DNA from: Myxococcales bacterium
Lineage (GTDB): Bacteria; Myxococcota_A; Polyangia; Polyangiales; Ga0077539
Direction: 5' to 3'
DNA: 37,341 nt
NCBI GenBank assembly: GCA_013298625.1
Contig: JAAFIF010000092.1
Coordinates: forward strand, 1-37,341
Shown here: positions 8,198 to 15,472 of the stretch, piece by piece
How positions within the stretch are numbered: position 1 is the stretch's first letter
Layout: each line of letters begins with the position of its first letter
Translations under genes and position numbers: made by a program
Notes under the pieces: model-generated
The model's database searches: none
Told to the model about the DNA's origin: nothing
What the model saw: only the letters and a program-made list of their open reading frames with translations

Positions 8198-10261
8198 TCA
8201 CGGCTTGAACTCGAGCGCGTACTGGTAGGTCGCGCCCGCGGTGTTGGGCACGCCGTCGATCACGATGTTGCCCGCGGTCTGCGCGGTCATGAGCGTGACG
8301 GAGTTCATCCCGTTGTACGCGCAGTTGCGCTCGTTGCCGCAGTTGTTCGCGTCGCGCACGGTCAGCATCGGAAAGAACCCCGTGGCCGACCCGGTGATCG
8401 CGCCCGCGCCGCCCGAGAACACGTAGCCCTGCTCGCCGCGGGCGGTGTAGCCCATGCCCATCGGCGCGCACGAGCCAGTGATCGTGCCGACCGAGGGGGC
8501 GACGATGTGGTAGACGGTTCCGCCCGAGCTGACGTCGAAGCGAGTCCCGCAGCCGCCGGCGGCGACGGGCATCTGCAGCGTGGCGGTGAGGGTGAAGGCG
8601 CCCACGGTCATCGCGTTGAACGAGTCGACCGCGACGATCACAGTGCGGGTCGCCCCGCCCACGATGGGCGACGCGCGCACCCACAAGCGCGAGGCGGTCG
8701 TCCCGTTGCGCTGATCGTCGTTGCACGCGAGCACCGCGCCCGCCCCGCACGCAGCGCCGGCGAACTGCAGGATCGGGTCGACGCCCATCGCGCCGGTCGC
8801 TTCGATCCGCAGGTCCGCCGCCGCAGGAAACGTAATCGCATAGAACACGTCCGGCTGCCCGTCACCGCCGCAGCGCGAGCCGAGCTGGCTCGTCGCGTTG
8901 AGCGTCGTGCCCATCACGGTCACCGTCGGGCTCGTCGTGGACAGCGTCACGCGCTCGGCGGCCGCGCACTGGTCGTTGGGCGGCGGCGTCGTGCACATGA
9001 GCCCTTCGTCGGTCATCATGTTGCAGTTGTCGTCGCGGCCGTTGCAGACCTCCATCGCGCCGGGGTTGATCGCGCGATCGCCGTCGTTGCAGTCGCGCCC
9101 CGCGCACACCATGCCGCCCACGTTCGCCGCCGGAAACCCGTCGCCGTCCGCGTCGATCGCCGTGTTGACGCACGCCCCGCGCCCGCTGTTCGCCGCCGGG
9201 TCGCACGCGTCGCTGGTGCACACGTTGCCGTCGCGGCACGTCTGCGCGACGCCCGGCTGGCATCCCCGCGCGCGGTCGCACGTCTCGGTCCCGTTGCAGA
9301 ACAGACCGTCGTCGCACACGAGCGGGGCGCCCGTGGTGCAGCCCATGCGCGCGTCGCAGCCCTCGAGGCCGTTGCACACGTTGCCGTCGTCGCATCGCAG
9401 CGCGGTTCCCGCGACGCAGCGGCCCGCGTTGCACTGCTCGGCGCCGTTGCACATGTTGCCGTCGTCGCACTGCGCCGCGGTCGTGCAGCCCATGGTCACG
9501 CAGCCGGTCATCACGTTGCAGACCTGGCCCATCGGGCAGCGCGTCCCGTCGGCGACGAACTCGCATCGGCGCGTGGCTTCGTTGCACGTGTCGTTGGTGC
9601 ACGCGACGGTGTCTGCGCAGGTCGGCGCGGTGCCCGCAACGCAGCCGCGGGCCGGGTCGCACGTCTCTGTTCCGTTGCAGAAGCGGCCGTCGTCGCAGGT
9701 GAGCGCGGTCCCGCGCTGGCAGCCCATGCGCGGGTCGCACGTCTCGGCGCCGTTGCACGCGTTGCCGTCGTCGCACGCGAGGGCGGTCCCGCCCTGGCAG
9801 CGGCCCATCACGCACGTCTCAGCGCCGTTGCACGCGTTGCCGTCGTCGCACATCCCGTTGCCCGTGCACGCGACGGCCACGCAGCCGCCCATCGCCGGGT
9901 TGCACACGAGCCCCATCGCGCAGCGCGTGGGGTTCGCGGTGAACTCGCAGCGGCCGAGCGCCTCGTTGCAGCGATCGTCGGTGCACTCGACGCCGTCGTT
10001 GCAGCCGAGCGGACAGGTGCTCTGCACGTCAGGCGTCGCGTCGGGCAGCGAGATCACGTCCGGCGGAGGCTCGATCACGTCCGGCGGAGGAGAGATCACG
10101 TCCATGCCCGAGCCGTCTGGCCGCAGCACGTCGGGGCGCGAGCCCGCGTCGCTCACGCCGCCCTCGCGCAATCGATCTTCGTTGGGCTGAACGAGCAGCG
10201 AACAGCCTGCGATCGAGAGCGCAGCCACACACAACACCGCCGGAGCACGCACGGACTTCAT
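8198..10261 (-). CDS. Large Cys-rich lipoprotein with MopE-type metal-binding motif
   Basis: The 687-residue protein starts with a lipoprotein signal (MKSVRAPAVLCVAALSIAGC, lipid Cys20). An Asp/Pro-rich linker with repeated PPPDVI follows. Residues about 75-360 are tandem Cys-rich units of the form CDDGNxCNGxExC...C...G, repeated at least eight times. Such modules are common in surface proteins of myxobacteria. Residues about 368-420 are a MopE-like metal-binding motif (DADGDGFPA, CNDGDRAINPGAMEVCNG, DDNC). From about 430 there is a beta-rich PPC-like domain (PDVFYAITFPAAADLRIEAT) and a final beta domain. It is probably anchored in the outer membrane and exposed, with many disulphides. The MopE motif binds copper or calcium in characterised relatives; binding here is inferred. 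Confidence 0.85.
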   Translation of the reverse strand: MKSVRAPAVLCVAALSIAGCSLLVQPNEDRLREGGVSDAGSRPDVLRPDGSGMDVISPPPDVIEPPPDVISLPDATPDVQSTCPLGCNDGVECTDDRCNEALGRCEFTANPTRCAMGLVCNPAMGGCVAVACTGNGMCDDGNACNGAETCVMGRCQGGTALACDDGNACNGAETCDPRMGCQRGTALTCDDGRFCNGTETCDPARGCVAGTAPTCADTVACTNDTCNEATRRCEFVADGTRCPMGQVCNVMTGCVTMGCTTAAQCDDGNMCNGAEQCNAGRCVAGTALRCDDGNVCNGLEGCDARMGCTTGAPLVCDDGLFCNGTETCDRARGCQPGVAQTCRDGNVCTSDACDPAANSGRGACVNTAIDADGDGFPAANVGGMVCAGRDCNDGDRAINPGAMEVCNGRDDNCNMMTDEGLMCTTPPPNDQCAAAERVTLSTTSPTVTVMGTTLNATSQLGSRCGGDGQPDVFYAITFPAAADLRIEATGAMGVDPILQFAGAACGAGAVLACNDDQRNGTTASRLWVRASPIVGGATRTVIVAVDSFNAMTVGAFTLTATLQMPVAAGGCGTRFDVSSGGTVYHIVAPSVGTITGSCAPMGMGYTARGEQGYVFSGGAGAITGSATGFFPMLTVRDANNCGNERNCAYNGMNSVTLMTAQTAGNIVIDGVPNTAGATYQYALEFKP

Positions 10262-10290
10262 CGGTCATCTCCTGAGAAAGAAACCTGGAG

Positions 10291-10296
10291 AGTGTA
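10291..10296 (-). promoter_or_regulatory. Possible -10 element (TACACT) of the Cys-rich lipoprotein gene
   Basis: On the minus strand GGTACACT lies 29 bases before the ATG at 10261, with a purine-rich stretch (CAGGAGATGA) as ribosome binding site between them. The hexamer recurs before two other starts in this window. This is suggestive only. Confidence 0.3.
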
Positions 10297-10382
10297 CCCC
10301 GAAGCGCTCGCGAGCGCCGCGTTTGCGACGCGCGACGCGGGCGGTCTTCGCACGACCACAGCGCCCGCGATGCAGGTCCAGT

Positions 10383-10434
10383 GTGCGATTCTTTCGCACG
10401 GGTTCTTTCGCCGTACGAATATTTCGTGTACGAA
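10383..10434. promoter_or_regulatory. Dyad and direct repeats between divergent lipoprotein genes
   Basis: Two inverted repeats lie just before the hydrolase start at 10441: GTGCGA-n5-TCGCAC (10383-10399) and ACGAA-TAT-TTCGT (10415-10427). GTACGAA also occurs twice as a direct repeat (10413-10419 and 10428-10434), 15 bases apart. The region is more AT-rich than its surroundings. This would suit an operator overlapping the hydrolase promoter, possibly controlling both divergent genes. No known regulator motif is recognised. Confidence 0.35.
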
Positions 10435-10440
10435 ACAGTT

Positions 10441-11637
10441 ATGGCAGCGAATCGAGTCCGTGTTCTGGTGTTCGGCCTGGCCCTCTCGGCGTGCGGGACG
10501 CCTGTGCAACCCACGAACGACGCGAGCGCGTCGGACCGCGCGAGCCCTCCGGTCGACGTCGCGACGGGCGAAGACGCCGCGGTCATCGAAGACAGCAGCG
10601 CGCCGATGGACGGCACGCTCATCGAGGACACGGGGGTCGCGCCCGCCGACACAGGGGTCGCGCCAGCGGACACAGGCGTGGTCGTCGACACGGGCGTCGT
10701 GAGCGCCGACAGCGGCGCGAGCGCGTCGGACTTCGCCGGGCCGGGGCCGTTGATGGTGAGCGCGAGCACGATCAACAACGTGATGCTGCCGACGAGCACC
10801 GGTTGCTCGGGCAACGACTGTCGCGTCAACGTGTTCGTGACGGCGCCGAGCAACAGCGCGCCGGGGCGGGCGGCGCCGTTTCCCGTGGTGGTGATCTCGA
10901 ACGGGTTTCAGATCAGCGCGTCGCAGTATCAGTCGTACGCGATCCGCCTCGCGCGCTGGGGCTACGTGGTGCTGCGCTGGGACACGACCACCGAAGGCGG
11001 CGTGATTCCTCGGTCGATCACGCACCGCGCGCTCGGCAACATGGTGCGTCAGCTGCCCGAGACCGTCGCGGCGATGGGCGCGATGGGCGCGATGATGGAC
11101 ACGCGCAAGGTTGTCTTTGCCGGGCACTCAAGGGGCGGCAAGATCTCTGCGCTCGCTGTGAGCGGCAACAGCAACGCCCTGGCGTTCGTGGGCTTGGACC
11201 CCGTCGACGCGACGCCTCCAGGCACGCCCGCGGGCCCCGAGTACCCGAGCGGCGCCGCGGCGCTCGCGAGCTTCTCGGGCTCGTCGGTGATCCTCGGGGC
11301 GGCCCTCGGCAACACGAGCATGTTCGGCATGCCGTGCGCGCCGACGGCGTCGAACTATCAGACCTTCTTCTCGATGGCCCGCGCGCCGGCGCTCGAGGTG
11401 ACGCTCGCGCAGACCGGGCACGTGCAGTTCATCGACTCTCGGGCGGCGTGCACGACGGCGTGCCTGTTTTGTCCGTCGGGATCGACCACGGACGCGACCG
11501 TCACGAGCCTCTCGGCCATCATGCTCGTCGCGGCGAGCGAGCGCGCCACGCGCGGCGCGGACGCGAGCGCGTACCTGACCCCCGGCGGATCGTGGCTCTC
11601 GATGCAGCCCGTCGCGACGATGCCGCGCGTGCGCTGA
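10441..11637 (+). CDS. Chlorophyllase-like alpha/beta hydrolase lipoprotein
   Basis: The ATG at 10441 is chosen because it opens a lipoprotein signal (MAANRVRVLVFGLALSAC, lipid Cys18); an in-frame ATG 60 bases upstream would spoil it. An acidic Asp/Ala/Thr linker follows (residues about 25-98), with a repeated GVAPADT. The hydrolase domain spans about 100-398. Ser230 sits in the elbow FAGHSRGGK, Asp253 in FVGLDPVDA, and a His late in the chain in AQTGHVQFID. GHSRGGK followed by the LDPVD strand resembles chlorophyllases and related dienelactone-hydrolase/PETase-like esterases. Tandem GAMGAMM lies before the elbow. It should act outside the inner membrane on an ester substrate I cannot name. 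It converges with ald across a large palindromic repeat. Confidence 0.82.
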   Translation: MAANRVRVLVFGLALSACGTPVQPTNDASASDRASPPVDVATGEDAAVIEDSSAPMDGTLIEDTGVAPADTGVAPADTGVVVDTGVVSADSGASASDFAGPGPLMVSASTINNVMLPTSTGCSGNDCRVNVFVTAPSNSAPGRAAPFPVVVISNGFQISASQYQSYAIRLARWGYVVLRWDTTTEGGVIPRSITHRALGNMVRQLPETVAAMGAMGAMMDTRKVVFAGHSRGGKISALAVSGNSNALAFVGLDPVDATPPGTPAGPEYPSGAAALASFSGSSVILGAALGNTSMFGMPCAPTASNYQTFFSMARAPALEVTLAQTGHVQFIDSRAACTTACLFCPSGSTTDATVTSLSAIMLVAASERATRGADASAYLTPGGSWLSMQPVATMPRVR

Positions 11638-11710
11638 GAGCGGGAGATGCTCGAGCGCTCCTGGCTGTTGAGCGGGCGTGATTGCGGATCTTGCAGACGG
11701 CGAGCGAATG

Positions 11711-11776
11711 GTGCGCGGCCCCCACCCGCGCTGCCGATTGAGCGACAGCGATGGTGCGCGGCCCCCACCCGCGCTG
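11711..11776 (-). repeat. 43-bp repeat, one full and one partial copy (left arm)
   Basis: One complete unit (11711-11753) and about half of a second carry the reverse complement of the unit at 12109-12237. The segment shared between copies includes GTGCGCGGCCCCCACCCGCG. This shows that copy number differs between the two arms of the palindrome. Confidence 0.85.
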
Positions 11777-12108
11777 CCGCGCGCCCCGCCCCCGCGCAAA
11801 GCGCAAGGGCGGCGGCTCTGCATGGTGAATCGTCTGGAAATTGTCTAGCAGAGTTGATCGAAGAAGCCCTTGCTCTGCAAGGGCATGGCAGCGAGCAACG
11901 AGCGAAGCTTCGTCGATGCGAGCGCGATCTCGTCACCAGTGGCGCGTTGTCTGCCGGCGAGCGATGAGCGGCGATTGTGTTCGATCGAGCAGCCTGAGAG
12001 CCCTTGCAGAGCAAGGGCATTCACGATCAACTCTAGCAGTCTATTTCCCGACGATTCGCCACGCAGAGCCGCCGCCCTTGCGCTTTGCGCGAGGGCGGGG
12101 CGCGCGGT

Positions 12109-12237
12109 AGCGCGGGTGGGGGCCGCGCACCATCGCTGTCGCTCAATCGGCAGCGCGGGTGGGGGCCGCGCACCATCGCTGTCGCTCAATCGGCAGCGCG
12201 GGTGGGGGCCGCGCACCATCGCTGTCGCTCAATCGGT
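12109..12237 (+). repeat. Three tandem copies of a 43-bp repeat (right arm)
   Basis: Units begin at 12109, 12152 and 12195, exactly 43 bases apart, and are virtually identical. A fourth, decayed copy starts at 12238. Each unit contains GCGGGTGGGGGCCGCGCACC and GCTGTCGCTCAATCGG. The 43-base length shifts the reading frame in each copy, and there are no spacers, so it is neither a coding repeat nor a CRISPR array. Confidence 0.92.
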
Positions 12238-12341
12238 AGCGCGTGGCGGCAGCGCACCTCTCGCTCACCCCAAACTCGGGCGGCGGCCGCGCACCCTTCG
12301 CTCGCCGTCTACACGATCCGCAATCACGCCCGATCGAGCGC

Positions 12342-13454
12342 TCAGCCGAGCGCTTTTTCGAGGGGCGTGTACTCGAGGCCGTGCGCGTCGGCGACGGCCT
12401 TGTAGACGCACGCGCCGTCCCAGCAATTGACGCCGAGCGCGAGGGACTTGTCCTGCTTGATCGCGTTTTCGACGCCCTTGTCGGCCAGGTCGATCGCGTA
12501 GCGGATCGTGACGTTGGTGAGGGCGAACGTGCTCGTGTGCGAGACCGCGCCGGGCATGTTGGCCACGCCGTAGTGGATCACGCCGGACTCTTCGTAGGTC
12601 GGGTGGTCGTGCGAGGTGACGCGCGCGGTCTCGACGCAGCCGCCCTGGTCGATGGCGACGTCGACGATGACCGAGCCCTTCTCCATGCGCGAGACGAGGT
12701 CGCGAGAGACGAGCGTCGGGGCCTTGGCGCCGGTGACGAGCACGGCACCGACGACGAGGTCTGCGCGAGAGACCTGCTCTTCGATGTTCTGCGGGTTGGA
12801 GTAGAGCGTCTCGACGGAGGTCCCGAAGATGTCTTCGAGGTAGTCCATCGTGTGGGGGCTGACGTCGAGGATGGTGACGTGCGCGCCCATTCCGATGGCG
12901 ATCTTGGCTGCGTTGCGACCGACGACGCCGCCGCCGAGGATCACCACACGACCGCGACGGGTCCCGGGGACGCCGCCGAGGAGGACGCCCTTGCCGCCGC
13001 GCCATTTCTCCAAGCTGGTGGCGCCGACTTGGACCGACATTTTGCCGGCGACTTCGCTCATCGGGCGAAGCAGCGGGAGCGAGCCGTCCGGGAGCTGAAT
13101 GGTCTCGTACGCGATCGCGCGGACCTTCTTCTCCATGAGCTTGCGCGTGAGCTCGGGCTCGGGCGCGAGGTGCAAGTACGTGTAGACGATCTGCCCCGCG
13201 CGAAAGAACGGAAACTCCGCGGGCAAAGGCTCTTTGACCTTCACGATCATGTCCGCGCTCCACGCGTCGGCCGCGGTCGGGACGATCTTGGCGCCCGCTG
13301 CGACGTACTGCTCGTCGCGGATGCCCGAGCCTTCGCCGGCCGAGGCCTGCACGAGCACGGTGTGCCCGCGCTGAGCGAGCTGACGAACGCCCGCGGGCGT
13401 CATTCCGACGCGGTACTCGCGGGTCTTGATCTCCTTCGGAACTCCGATGATCAC
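12342..13454 (-). CDS. ald: Alanine dehydrogenase
   Basis: The 370-residue product is a complete NAD-dependent L-alanine dehydrogenase. It begins MIIGVPKEIKTREYRVGMTP, the family N-terminus, read from a GTG at 13454. AAGAGGAG lies about 8 bases before that GTG, which supports this start over the much longer open frame. Substrate-binding Lys74 (KVKEP) and catalytic His95 (YLHLA) are present. The Rossmann motif RVVILGGGVVG lies near residue 170. VDVAIDQGGC and the HYGVANMPGAV motif are also intact. It interconverts alanine and pyruvate with ammonia in the cytoplasm, linking amino acid catabolism to central carbon. Its stop codon lies at the edge of the palindromic repeat. The length is within one residue of characterised enzymes. 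Confidence 0.96.
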   Translation of the reverse strand: MIIGVPKEIKTREYRVGMTPAGVRQLAQRGHTVLVQASAGEGSGIRDEQYVAAGAKIVPTAADAWSADMIVKVKEPLPAEFPFFRAGQIVYTYLHLAPEPELTRKLMEKKVRAIAYETIQLPDGSLPLLRPMSEVAGKMSVQVGATSLEKWRGGKGVLLGGVPGTRRGRVVILGGGVVGRNAAKIAIGMGAHVTILDVSPHTMDYLEDIFGTSVETLYSNPQNIEEQVSRADLVVGAVLVTGAKAPTLVSRDLVSRMEKGSVIVDVAIDQGGCVETARVTSHDHPTYEESGVIHYGVANMPGAVSHTSTFALTNVTIRYAIDLADKGVENAIKQDKSLALGVNCWDGACVYKAVADAHGLEYTPLEKALG

Positions 13455-13472
13455 AGCGCTGCTCCTCTTGTG

Positions 13473-13493
13473 TGCTTTGGTGCTTTGGTGCTT
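13473..13493. repeat. Short tandem repeat in the ald leader
   Basis: The 8-base unit TGCTTTGG occurs twice in tandem, followed by TGCTT, about 20-40 bases upstream of the ald GTG start and just before its ribosome binding site. It could be a slippage-prone leader or a protein/RNA contact site. No function is shown. Confidence 0.5.
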
Positions 13494-13670
13494 CGCGGGC
13501 TCTCTCGCAAAAGGGCCCGAGCGCGCGCGGAGGATGCACGAGCGGCCAGCGCTTGTGCAGTGCATTCGCACAGAGAAATCTCTGTGAATTTCGTCACGCA
13601 CTCGACGCACGGCGTCAACGCTGCGCCCCTCGCGCGGTGTTTCGTCGCCCAGCGCCCTCGAGGACCGCGC

Positions 13671-13676
13671 TATGTT
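13671..13676 (+). promoter_or_regulatory. Possible -10 element (TATGTT) of the lipoprotein gene at 13691
   Basis: TATGTT ends 14 bases before the ATG at 13691, giving a very short leader. The position resembles the TACACT hexamers before other starts in this window. No clear -35 box is seen. Confidence 0.25.
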
Positions 13677-13690
13677 CGCGCGCAGCCGCA

Positions 13691-14722
13691 ATGCCTGCTC
13701 GAAGCCTCGGGGCGCACCGCTCCACTGTCACTCGCGTCACGACTGCGTTTGCGTCGATGAGCCTCGCGCTCGGCGCCTGTCAGCCTCGGCCCAACCCGCC
13801 GCACGACCCTGGCGCCGCGGCGCCGCAGCCCCACAGCGCGCCGTCGCCGCGCGCGGACCGTCCCTTCGCCGAGGGAGAGAGCTGCTCGCGCAGCGACGAC
13901 TGCCCCGCGAGCGCGCGGTGCATCGAGCATCACTGTCTGCTCAGCGCGCGGTCTCTGCGAGGCGAAGTGCTGGTCGAACGCGGCGCGCGCGCGCTCGCGC
14001 TCGGGCGCTTCGACGAGGCCACGGCGGCGTACACGCAGGCCGAGTCGGCGTACCGAGAGCGATCGCTCACGGTGCCCTCGTCCGTGTGGTGCGGGCTCGC
14101 GAGCGCGTACGTCGCGCAGCTCGATCGAGGCAGCCCGGGGCAAGACCTCCGCGAGCAAGCTGCGCGCTCTGCGGCGCGGTGCCTCGGCGCTGCGCCGCCA
14201 GCGTCTCCAGCGAGCGAAGGAGTGCTCGCGCAGCTCGCGTCGCTGGTCGACCGAGGGCTCGAGGTGGGCGCGCTCGACCGCGACGACAGCGCGCGGTTGA
14301 TGGCTGGGCAAGACCGCAGCCCGGGGATGCGCGGGATGACCATCACCGTGGCGTTCTCGGGCGTCGCGGACCAGGCGTCGCGAGGGGCGTTCAAGACGCT
14401 GGTCGAGGCAGAGCCCGTGCGACGCGAGATCACCCGGTGTTTTCTGCGGTGGTACGAAGAGCACCGAACGGCGACCGACGAAGGGACGATCCGCGTGACG
14501 TACGCGCGCGCCGTGGACGAGTACGACACGCTCTCGGCCGCGCGGTTGACGGTCACGGCGCCGGACGTGGACCCGACGCTCGCGACGCCCGCAGAGGGAA
14601 GGGCGCAGCACTGGGTCGCGTGCAGCGCGACGGCGATCCGCGCGGCCGCGGTCGCGCAGCGATGGCCTGCGCGCGCAGAGCGCTGGACAGAGACCGTTCA
14701 AGTGCGCATCGCGACCCAGTAA
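13691..14722 (+). CDS. Lipoprotein of unknown function with AgmX-like C-terminal part
   Basis: The ATG at 13691 gives a 343-residue protein with a basic N-terminus, a hydrophobic stretch and a lipobox (SLALGAC, Cys at about residue 30). A Pro/Ala-rich linker follows. A short Cys-rich motif (SCSRSDDCPASARCIEHHC, about 67-85) is typical of myxobacterial envelope proteins. A helical TPR-like pair lies near 95-165 (ARALALGRFDEATAAYTQAE). The C-terminal roughly 110 residues (REITRCFLRWYEEH, GTIRVTYARAVDEYD, HWVACSATAI) resemble the Cys-pair beta domain seen at the end of AgmX/PglI-type myxobacterial proteins; that match is from memory and moderate. An alternative start at 13757 would leave no proper signal peptide n-region. 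It leads the run of genes to 16500. Confidence 0.72.
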   Translation: MPARSLGAHRSTVTRVTTAFASMSLALGACQPRPNPPHDPGAAAPQPHSAPSPRADRPFAEGESCSRSDDCPASARCIEHHCLLSARSLRGEVLVERGARALALGRFDEATAAYTQAESAYRERSLTVPSSVWCGLASAYVAQLDRGSPGQDLREQAARSAARCLGAAPPASPASEGVLAQLASLVDRGLEVGALDRDDSARLMAGQDRSPGMRGMTITVAFSGVADQASRGAFKTLVEAEPVRREITRCFLRWYEEHRTATDEGTIRVTYARAVDEYDTLSAARLTVTAPDVDPTLATPAEGRAQHWVACSATAIRAAAVAQRWPARAERWTETVQVRIATQ

Positions 14723-14726
14723 GGGG

Positions 14727-14732
14727 TACACT
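14727..14732 (+). promoter_or_regulatory. Possible -10 element (TACACT) before the secreted-protein gene
   Basis: GGGGTACACTGG lies four bases after the preceding stop codon and 20 bases before the ATG at 14753. If real, it gives the secreted protein and the gene after it their own promoter. The evidence is limited to motif recurrence. Confidence 0.3.
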
Positions 14733-14752
14733 GGCCGTCGTTGAGCGCGCCG

Positions 14753-15472
14753 ATGAAAGACGGACACAGGACAGCGGCCTTCGCGACGATCGCCTTGGTG
14801 AGCGCGCTTCCTGAGGCCGCGAGCGCGCAGAGCGCGGGCTCGATGGGGGCGCTGCGGGGCTGGGACGGACGCGAGCAGAGCGCGAGCGCGCAGCCTGCGT
14901 CGAGCGCAAACGAACCGCCGAGCCCGCCGCAGCCGCAGCTGCGACCGTGGGCCGGGGCGGCGCGGTCCAACAGCGCGCCGAGCAGCGCGCAGGCGACCAA
15001 CGCGCCAACGCCAACGCCAACGCCAACGCCGACCACAGCGCAAGCGACGCGACCGCAGCGAGGTCGAGCAGGCAGCGGCCGAGCGAACACGCGCGACGCG
15101 AGCGGCGCGACGGTGCTCGCTTCGATGCGCGTACCGGTGACGCGCGCGGCGCGCGAGGACGACGGGGACGAGCAGCCGATCGTGATCGAGATGTTCGCGG
15201 CGCCGGGCGTGACGCCGTTCGCCGCGCCGTTTGGCTTGCGGCCCTTCGGTCCTCCGCAGCGACCGCTGCGCTTGATTTCGACGTATGACGGAGACGAAGC
15301 AGAGACCGCGTCGCGGGTGACGGTCACCGTCGCGCCCGCGTTGGCGATCTTGCGCGACTACGATGGAGAGCCGCCGCAGCCCCCAGAAGTGCGGGTCGAA
15401 GTGGTCGCCAGCGCCGTAGAAAACACGATGATTCTGTTGCCGATGCGAGTGATTTCGAGGACGAACCCGTGA
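14753..15472 (+). CDS. Secreted protein with Pro/Ser/Ala-rich linker, function unknown
   Basis: From the ATG at 14753 the 239-residue protein starts with a signal peptide (MKDGHRTAAFATIALVSALP, cleavage probably after EAASA). A TTG four codons upstream is a possible alternative. Residues about 45-120 are low complexity: Pro, Ser, Ala and Gln, with a PTPTPTPTPT run produced by a DNA hexamer repeat. The C-terminal half has beta-strand-like segments (IVIEMFAAPGVTPFAAPFG, RLISTYDGDEAE, VRVEVVASAVENTMILLPM). No enzyme motif is visible. Its stop overlaps the next gene's GTG start, so the two products are probably made together. It may be an envelope adaptor for the next protein; this rests on coupling only. 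Confidence 0.68.
   Translation: MKDGHRTAAFATIALVSALPEAASAQSAGSMGALRGWDGREQSASAQPASSANEPPSPPQPQLRPWAGAARSNSAPSSAQATNAPTPTPTPTPTTAQATRPQRGRAGSGRANTRDASGATVLASMRVPVTRAAREDDGDEQPIVIEMFAAPGVTPFAAPFGLRPFGPPQRPLRLISTYDGDEAETASRVTVTVAPALAILRDYDGEPPQPPEVRVEVVASAVENTMILLPMRVISRTNP
15004..15030 (+). repeat. Hexanucleotide microsatellite inside a coding region
   Basis: Four and a half copies of CCAACG encode a Pro-Thr run in the linker of the secreted protein. Because the unit is six bases, copy changes keep the reading frame, so linker length can vary without loss of the protein. Confidence 0.85.

Larger units (their letters stand above)
11653..12343. repeat. Imperfect palindromic element, about 690 bp, between convergent genes
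   Basis: The left arm (about 11653-11884) and right arm (about 12000-12343) are inverted copies around a 115-base spacer. Matching stretches include GGGCGTGATTGCGGATC and CAAAGCGCAAGGGCGGCGGC with their reverse complements. Each arm ends inward with a small perfect hairpin, GCCCTTGC-n3-GCAAGGGC (11866-11884 and 12000-12018). The arms differ mainly in the number of 43-bp units they contain: just over one on the left, three plus a decayed one on the right. The outer end of the right arm covers the stop codon of ald, and the left arm begins 16 bases after the hydrolase stop. No gene is visible inside. It could be a MITE-like element or an expanded bidirectional terminator. Confidence 0.85.

Noticed and set aside
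12109..12237. Possible CRISPR array in the 43-bp repeats
   Set aside because: The units are directly adjacent with no unique spacers, and an inverted copy occurs on the left arm. This is a plain tandem repeat.
11640..12340. Open reading frames across the palindrome, for example repeated Arg/Gly/His-rich peptides
   Set aside because: The 43-base period shifts the frame in each unit, and the peptides are just translations of the repeat with no start signals.
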